Position numbers and translations under genes: made by a program
Notes under the pieces: generated by a model
Database searches by the model: none
What the model saw: the letters and a program-made list of their open reading frames with translations, nothing else
What the model was told of the DNA's origin: nothing
Source of the DNA: JAUIET01 sp045105115
GTDB taxonomy: Bacteria; Pseudomonadota; Gammaproteobacteria; Pseudomonadales; JAUIET01
Assembly (NCBI GenBank): GCA_045105115.1
Contig: JBGCDE010000099.1
Location: 1 to 12,456, forward strand
DNA: 12,456 nucleotides
Reading direction: 5' to 3'
Shown: piece after piece, positions 8,122 to 12,456 of the stretch
Numbering within the stretch: the first letter of the stretch is position 1
Layout of the letters: every line of letters begins with the position of its first letter

Positions 8122-9423
8122 ATGCCGAAACAAGAAGTGGTACTCCCTAAAAGCCTGTTGTCGAACAGTACCGGTCGTGGGCACGCGCAACAGGGTAATT
8201 TGCGTTTCCTGGAAAAGGCAATTCACGAACGTTGGGCACTGGGGCAGAATATTGTTCTGTGCTGGACGCCATGCCGTTCGGGTATTGATTTGTTGATGGC
8301 GCCGCATTACTTTCTGGGCGCTTATGCAGCGACTCAGGACGAAGACGACAGTGCGGAAAGGGCTGACGTTCGCGCAGAAGAAAACCGAGACTATGTTCGC
8401 GAGCTGATTAGCAATAGCCGTTTGATGAAGCAAGATGAATTCAAGCGCGCTGAACAACGTCTTGAGCTACAACGCACTTCACTCAAGCTTCCTATCCCTT
8501 TATCGGAAGAACCGCACATCGTCGATCAGGTTGAAGATATTGTGAAGCGTCACAGTATCAGTTTCGTTGCCAGCCGTGCGGTGCTGCTGTTTGATATTGT
8601 CGATTTCACTTTGTTTTCTCCATTTGAACAAACCAGCCAGCTAACAAGTCTCTCGTATTCGCTCAACAGTGCCTACAACAAGCTGCAGCAAATGGGAATT
8701 GATATCGATTTTCGCCGCACAACCACCGGCGACGGCTTTTACGTATGGGCTCGTTCAGCTGAGGCGATTAGCACGATTCACTTGTTTCAATTCATGTTGC
8801 TGTCGATTGCCGATAATGCCATCGCGAAACGTAAATCGGTTGGCAATACGGTGCCGATCATTCGTACTGGATTTCATGTGGGCAGTCATTACGAATTTTA
8901 TCAGGCAGAGGCTCTTAACCCGACAATGAACAGTTACATTGTCGGCGAGGTGACTATCGAATTGGCTCGCATGCTTGATCTCGCCCAGGCTGGTCAGATT
9001 TTTGTTGGCGACTTCAAAGCCCAAATACCCACCTCAAACCGAGATGGCGCCTACCTAATTGACGTTGACGCTCAGAAATTTCTGGAGCGCGTAACACGTA
9101 ATCTGGAAGGTTTTAAAGGCTTGGTTCTGTCCGATGAGGAAGTGGTTGCCATTCATGCCTATCTAACTGGTGAAACGGGCATATCGGCTGGGCAGGTGGC
9201 GCGACGCTTTAAAATAACCGATAAGCATGGCCGGTCCAGATACGCTTACAATTTGCGCTGTAATATCCATATCAAGAACTCCAAAACCATAATTATGGGA
9301 CTTCAAGACTACTATTTGCCACGCAGTTCACGTTCTCAGGGGAAGTCGCTTGCTGACGAAAAAGCGATCACTACACTTTACCCAAAGAGCCGCCAAAGCC
9401 CTGATATTACTGAAGAACGGTAA
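8122..9423 (+). CDS. Class III nucleotidyl-cyclase-like protein with atypical base-recognition residues
   Basis: Soluble protein of 433 residues with no membrane helix or signal peptide. The N-terminal part (1-150) is not recognised and ends in a charged, probably coiled-coil stretch. Residues about 150-300 form a class III adenylate/guanylate cyclase domain: FDIVDFT carries metal ligand Asp158, TTTGDGFYVW carries the second ligand Asp204, and the segment around 275-297 (GEVTIELARML, then GQIFVGD) matches the G-x-x-V-N-x-A-x-R region and following strand. Aligned to canonical cyclases, Arg283 is kept, but Asn becomes Ile279, the purine-reading Lys becomes Thr200 and the purine-reading Asp becomes Tyr272. 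The substrate may therefore be unusual, or activity may be lost. The C-terminal 130 residues contain KITDKHGRSRYAYNL, unassigned. ATG 8122 has AAAGAA seven nt upstream; an in-frame TTG at 8038 would add 28 residues. The gene follows relA and precedes an HD hydrolase by 29 nt. Confidence 0.8.
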   Translation: MPKQEVVLPKSLLSNSTGRGHAQQGNLRFLEKAIHERWALGQNIVLCWTPCRSGIDLLMAPHYFLGAYAATQDEDDSAERADVRAEENRDYVRELISNSRLMKQDEFKRAEQRLELQRTSLKLPIPLSEEPHIVDQVEDIVKRHSISFVASRAVLLFDIVDFTLFSPFEQTSQLTSLSYSLNSAYNKLQQMGIDIDFRRTTTGDGFYVWARSAEAISTIHLFQFMLLSIADNAIAKRKSVGNTVPIIRTGFHVGSHYEFYQAEALNPTMNSYIVGEVTIELARMLDLAQAGQIFVGDFKAQIPTSNRDGAYLIDVDAQKFLERVTRNLEGFKGLVLSDEEVVAIHAYLTGETGISAGQVARRFKITDKHGRSRYAYNLRCNIHIKNSKTIIMGLQDYYLPRSSRSQGKSLADEKAITTLYPKSRQSPDITEER

Positions 9424-9452
9424 TCTCGGCAGGCGAATAAAAGAGTCTGCCA

Positions 9453-10352
9453 GTGCCAAACGATGTAACCAACAGCGTCAATGTTGCAAACCCGGAGAGT
9501 GTTCTCAGTGCTGTTAAAGGCATTATGGAAGCACGATATCCTGGCCGATCCTTTAAAGTTCTCGACCGATTGTTTGCCGACCTCGCGCGGCTGTATCGCG
9601 GCAAGTATCCGGGTTACCACCCTTGCGAAACTGATTACCATGATTTGCAGCATGTGCTGGACGTAACATTGGCCTTCGCGCGATTGGCTGACGGTTATGA
9701 GCAAGAACACAAAGCGGAGCAAAAGCTGGGTGCCGAACTCAGCTTGCTGGGTATCATCGTTGCCTTGTTTCACGACTCGGGCTACATCAGACGGGTTGCA
9801 GATCGTACTCATAGCCATGGCGCGGAGTACACGAAAGTTCACGTCACCCGCAGCGCACAGTTTATGGCGGAGTATTTGCCTACCATTGGACTTGGCCACC
9901 ATGCGGATCTTGCAACGCGTATCGTGCACTTCACAGGCTATGAGCTAAGCCCCGAACATATTGCCCTGCAGGATCACAGACATCATGTGATTGGTGCGCT
10001 GGTTGGTACTGCCGATGTTATTGCGCAAATGGCTGATGATGCCTACTTGAAAAAGTGCTATCAGAATCTGTATAACGAATTTGAGATCGCAGGCGTTACG
10101 CAATGCGTGAATGAGCGGGGGGAGATTGAGGTAATCTATGCTTCCGCTGAAGAACTGCTGCGGAAAACGCCACATTTCATGCAGTCGATCGTTGAGCATC
10201 GCCTGGATGGCTACTTTGCGGGTCGATATCGCTATGTTGAAGCCCACTTTGACGGCGAAAACCCCTATATGAAGGCTCTGCACGCCAATCGGCGCAGACT
10301 AGAGCAGTTGTTAACACAGTCTGATGCTGAATTAATTGCTGGACTAGGCTAG
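9453..10352 (+). CDS. HD-domain phosphohydrolase resembling class I cyclic-nucleotide phosphodiesterases
   Basis: Soluble 299-residue protein. The metal-site pattern is YHDLQH (62-67), then FHDSGY (106-111), then TADVIAQMADDAYL (186-199). This order matches class I phosphodiesterases, where the first His of YHNxxH is the general acid and the second His, the HD pair and a distant Asp bind metals; here those would be His63, His67, His107-Asp108 and Asp188. Other histidines lie in between (SHGAEYTKVHVTRSAQF, 121-137). It may hydrolyse a cyclic nucleotide, possibly the product of the upstream cyclase-like protein, but the HD superfamily also includes nucleotidases and other phosphohydrolases, so the substrate is open. 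The start is GTG 9453, with AAGAG seven nt upstream; the next in-frame ATG at 9528 would remove 25 residues. The 29-nt gap to the cyclase gene suggests co-transcription. Confidence 0.8.
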   Translation: MPNDVTNSVNVANPESVLSAVKGIMEARYPGRSFKVLDRLFADLARLYRGKYPGYHPCETDYHDLQHVLDVTLAFARLADGYEQEHKAEQKLGAELSLLGIIVALFHDSGYIRRVADRTHSHGAEYTKVHVTRSAQFMAEYLPTIGLGHHADLATRIVHFTGYELSPEHIALQDHRHHVIGALVGTADVIAQMADDAYLKKCYQNLYNEFEIAGVTQCVNERGEIEVIYASAEELLRKTPHFMQSIVEHRLDGYFAGRYRYVEAHFDGENPYMKALHANRRRLEQLLTQSDAELIAGLG

Positions 10353-10402
10353 GGCTTCAACACTACAAGCGCAGTAACTATATATTCAGCTTGCTTCCAG
10401 CC

Positions 10403-10411
10403 TGCTATCAT
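10403..10411 (+). promoter_or_regulatory. Putative extended -10 promoter before the aldehyde dehydrogenase gene
   Basis: TGCTATCAT matches a TGn extended -10 with hexamer TATCAT (five of six to consensus), about 50 nt before the ATG at 10461. A weak -35-like TTCAGC lies 15 nt upstream of the hexamer. A second possible -10, TATATA at 10379-10384, has a weak TTCAAC at 17-nt spacing. The 108-nt gap, much wider than those inside the preceding gene cluster, supports a new transcription unit starting here. Confidence 0.4.
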
Positions 10412-10460
10412 GACGGGCTGTCACGTCTTGTTATTCCACACCTTTTGCACAGAGAAGCCT

Positions 10461-11888
10461 ATGTCTGAATACAATCCGCTTGAAAAACACCACGAAGACC
10501 ATGCCGAGAAGCATATTGCGGAACTCGTTGAGCGATCCAGAGCCGCGCAGGCGCAAATTGAAGAATACACTCAAGAGCAGATAGACGAATTAATTACTGC
10601 AATGGTTTGGTCTTGCTGCCAGCCGGGTATTGCAGAGGAAATTGCTCAACACACACTCGATGAAACTCAACTGGGCGACTATAACGGTAAGTTTGCGAAA
10701 ATTGCAATCAAGACTCGAGCGTCGCTAATGGACATCGTCCACGACAAATCTGTTGGCGTGATCGAGGAAGATCTGGAGCGAAACATTATCAAGATCGCCA
10801 AGCCCGTTGGGGTTATTGGCGCCTTGTCGCCGTCTACAAACCCTGAAGCAACACCGGTGATTAAAGCGATCAATGCGGTTAAAGGTCGCAACTCAATTAT
10901 TATTGCGCCGCATCCGCGCGGTAAGCTCACCAATAAAATGATCGTGGATCGAATGCGTGCTGCTATCGAAAAAATGGGGGCACCGGCGGATATCGTTATT
11001 GGAATTGATACACCTACCATGGAGAGTACAGATCAATTGATGGCCCAGTGTGATTTAATTTTGGCAACCGGTGGTGCTGGAATGGTCAGAGCGGCTTATT
11101 CAAGCGGAACACCTGCTCTGGGCGTAGGGGCGGGCAACGCAGTGATCACTGTCGATGAGACCGCAAATATAGATGATGCCGCTGAGAAGATTCGTATCTC
11201 TAAAACGCTGGATTTAGCCGCCTCCTGTTCCGCCGATAATTCGGTCATTGCCGTAGAAGCAATTTACGACGAGTTACTCGCGAAGTTGATCGCCCAGGGC
11301 GGTTACCTGGCCAATCAGGATGACTACCAAAAGATAGCCGCAGTGCTATGGGAAGACGGACACCTGAATGCTAATGCAGTCGTCAAAACCCCACAGGTTC
11401 TTTGTGGTATGGCGGGCGTCAGTATTCCAGACGACCGATTGTTCATTATTATGCCTGAAACAGGTACCGGGCCTGAGCATCCATACTCTGGTGAAAAGCT
11501 GTCAACCATCATGGCGTTTTACAAAGTGAAAGATATAGATGCAGCGGTAGCTCTCACTAACGAAATTCAGGCATACCAAGGCATGGGGCACAGTTGCGGT
11601 ATCTACACGACCAGCGATGAAAACATTCTAAAGCTGGGCATGGGTACAAAAACTTCAAGAGTGATAGTGAATCAGCCGCAGGCGCCTTCGAATAGCGGTA
11701 ACTTATGGAATGGTTTACGCCAAACGTTTTCTCTTGGCTGCGGAACCTGGGGTGGTAATTCCACTAATGACAACATCAACTGGCGTAACCTGATCAACGT
11801 TACCTGGATTGCCAAACCACTGGCAGTACCCAAGGTCTTACCGCCTGATGAAGAATTGTTTGCCAGCGTCATTGGCAAAATTTCCTAA
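10461..11888 (+). CDS. CoA-acylating aldehyde dehydrogenase (SauS/SucD-like)
   Basis: Cytoplasmic NAD(P)-dependent dehydrogenase expected to interconvert an aldehyde and its acyl-CoA thioester. The 475-residue product has the acylating branch signatures rather than those of acid-forming aldehyde dehydrogenases: KPVGVIGALSPSTNPEATP (114-132) in the cofactor fold, ATGGAGMVRAAYSSGTPALG (202-221), GVGAGN, and the catalytic thiol Cys256 in AASCSADNS. The general look resembles sulfoacetaldehyde (SauS) and succinate-semialdehyde (SucD) acylating dehydrogenases; I cannot fix the substrate from sequence. The N-terminus is rich in histidine and charged residues (EKHHEDHAEKH, 9-19). The frame is open to an ATG at 10410, but 10461 fits the family and has AGAG just upstream. 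The next gene, a 3-hydroxyacyl-CoA hydrolase-like protein, begins 11 nt after the stop, so the pair probably works in one acyl-CoA pathway. Confidence 0.85.
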   Translation: MSEYNPLEKHHEDHAEKHIAELVERSRAAQAQIEEYTQEQIDELITAMVWSCCQPGIAEEIAQHTLDETQLGDYNGKFAKIAIKTRASLMDIVHDKSVGVIEEDLERNIIKIAKPVGVIGALSPSTNPEATPVIKAINAVKGRNSIIIAPHPRGKLTNKMIVDRMRAAIEKMGAPADIVIGIDTPTMESTDQLMAQCDLILATGGAGMVRAAYSSGTPALGVGAGNAVITVDETANIDDAAEKIRISKTLDLAASCSADNSVIAVEAIYDELLAKLIAQGGYLANQDDYQKIAAVLWEDGHLNANAVVKTPQVLCGMAGVSIPDDRLFIIMPETGTGPEHPYSGEKLSTIMAFYKVKDIDAAVALTNEIQAYQGMGHSCGIYTTSDENILKLGMGTKTSRVIVNQPQAPSNSGNLWNGLRQTFSLGCGTWGGNSTNDNINWRNLINVTWIAKPLAVPKVLPPDEELFASVIGKIS

Positions 11889-11899
11889 GGCTCGCGTTT

Positions 11900-12456
11900 A
11901 TGGATGAACAAGCAAGAGTTATTGTTGAGCGTGAAGGAAGCCTTGGCTTGCTTACACTGGATGCACCCGCCACGCTTAACTCGCTGACGCTGGATATGGT
12001 CGACCAGTTGCAAACTGCGCTGGATAGTTGGGCTGACGACGACTCTGTAAAAGCGGTTTTCATACAAGCCAGTGGTGAGAAAGCGTTTTGTGCAGGCGGC
12101 GATGTTCAAGCGCTGTATCGCTCGGCGATTGAAACGCCAGGCGGTCCTTGTGAGTATGCGGAAGATTTTTTCGCGCGAGAATACCGCATGAATTTTTCAC
12201 TCCATCAATACAACAAGCCGCTGATTGTCTGGGGGCATGGCATCGTGATGGGCGGAGGCTTGGGCATTTTTGCCGGTTGCAGTCACAAGGTTGTTACGGA
12301 GCGAACCCGATTCGCAATGCCCGAAATTACAATTGCTTTGTTCCCCGACGTGGGTGGCAGTTACTTTTTAAATCGGATGCCTGGCAGCATCGGCCGCTTT
12401 CTTGGGCTGACAGCGGCCAACTTTAACGGTAATGACGGCTTGTATGCCGGCTTTGC
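11900..12456 (+). CDS. 3-hydroxyisobutyryl-CoA hydrolase-like protein, crotonase superfamily (3' end outside window)
   Basis: Only the first 185 residues are in the window; the full family is about 350-380. The fold is crotonase: KAFCAGGDVQALY (61-73) and the oxyanion-hole region GHGIVMGGGLGIF (112-124). AMPEITIALFPDVGGSYFL (139-157) is the hallmark of 3-hydroxyisobutyryl-CoA hydrolases rather than enoyl-CoA hydratases, with Glu142 and Asp150 spaced as the catalytic Glu and Asp of human HIBCH. The role would be release of free 3-hydroxyisobutyrate (valine breakdown) or 3-hydroxypropionate from the CoA ester. The ATG is preceded nine nt upstream by TAAGG, which overlaps the stop codon of the dehydrogenase gene, so the two are probably translated from one message. 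The rest of the valine pathway (for example mmsA, mmsB) is not visible, so the specificity is inferred from motifs. Confidence 0.88.
   Translation, partial: MDEQARVIVEREGSLGLLTLDAPATLNSLTLDMVDQLQTALDSWADDDSVKAVFIQASGEKAFCAGGDVQALYRSAIETPGGPCEYAEDFFAREYRMNFSLHQYNKPLIVWGHGIVMGGGLGIFAGCSHKVVTERTRFAMPEITIALFPDVGGSYFLNRMPGSIGRFLGLTAANFNGNDGLYAGF

Noticed and set aside
8122..10352. Cyclase pair read as a Pycsar-type anti-phage system
   Set aside because: Pycsar pairs a pyrimidine cyclase with an effector carrying a membrane or TIR domain. The partner here is a hydrolase without either, and the setting is housekeeping genes rather than a defence island.

Overview
The window looks like chromosomal DNA from a free-living, probably marine or environmental gammaproteobacterium. 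This rests on the rnc-era-recO cluster, a BarA/GacS-type tripartite hybrid kinase beside cysM, and a RelA whose hydrolase domain is inactive next to an intact synthetase (RelA/SpoT division of labour). The genus cannot be settled from sequence alone. Coding density is high: the longest stretch without a gene is about 108 bases. I see no tRNA, rRNA, CRISPR array, insertion sequence or phage gene.

Layout, left to right. (1) Positions 1-2067, plus strand: 3' end of rnc (RNase III), era (ribosome-assembly GTPase, overlapping rnc by 8 nt) and recO (recombination mediator, TTG start). pdxJ and acpS, which follow recO in many gammaproteobacteria, are not here. (2) Positions 2075-4813, minus strand: barA/gacS, converging on recO with only 7 bases between them. 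(3) Positions 4814-4901: divergent intergenic region with a good extended -10 (TGTTAAAAT) facing cysM and a 14-bp-stem interrupted inverted repeat starting at that -10. (4) Positions 4902-10352, plus strand: cysM, relA (overlapping cysM by 14 nt), a soluble protein with a class III nucleotidyl-cyclase-like domain, and an HD-fold protein with the YHxxxH...HD...D metal-site layout of class I cyclic-nucleotide phosphodiesterases. These could form one transcription unit. (5) Positions 10461-12456, plus strand: a CoA-acylating aldehyde dehydrogenase and a truncated 3-hydroxyisobutyryl-CoA-hydrolase-like gene, probably with their own promoter near 10403.

The most interesting element is the cyclase-like and phosphodiesterase-like pair directly downstream of relA. 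The cyclase keeps both metal-binding aspartates and the transition-state arginine. The two residues that normally read the purine base (Lys and Asp) and the transition-state asparagine are replaced by Thr, Tyr and Ile. Taken with the adjacent hydrolase, this suggests a 'make and break' second-messenger module whose nucleotide may be neither cAMP nor cGMP, placed beside the (p)ppGpp synthetase and a BarA/GacS kinase. Its function is inference. The domain assignments and residue changes are read directly from the sequence.
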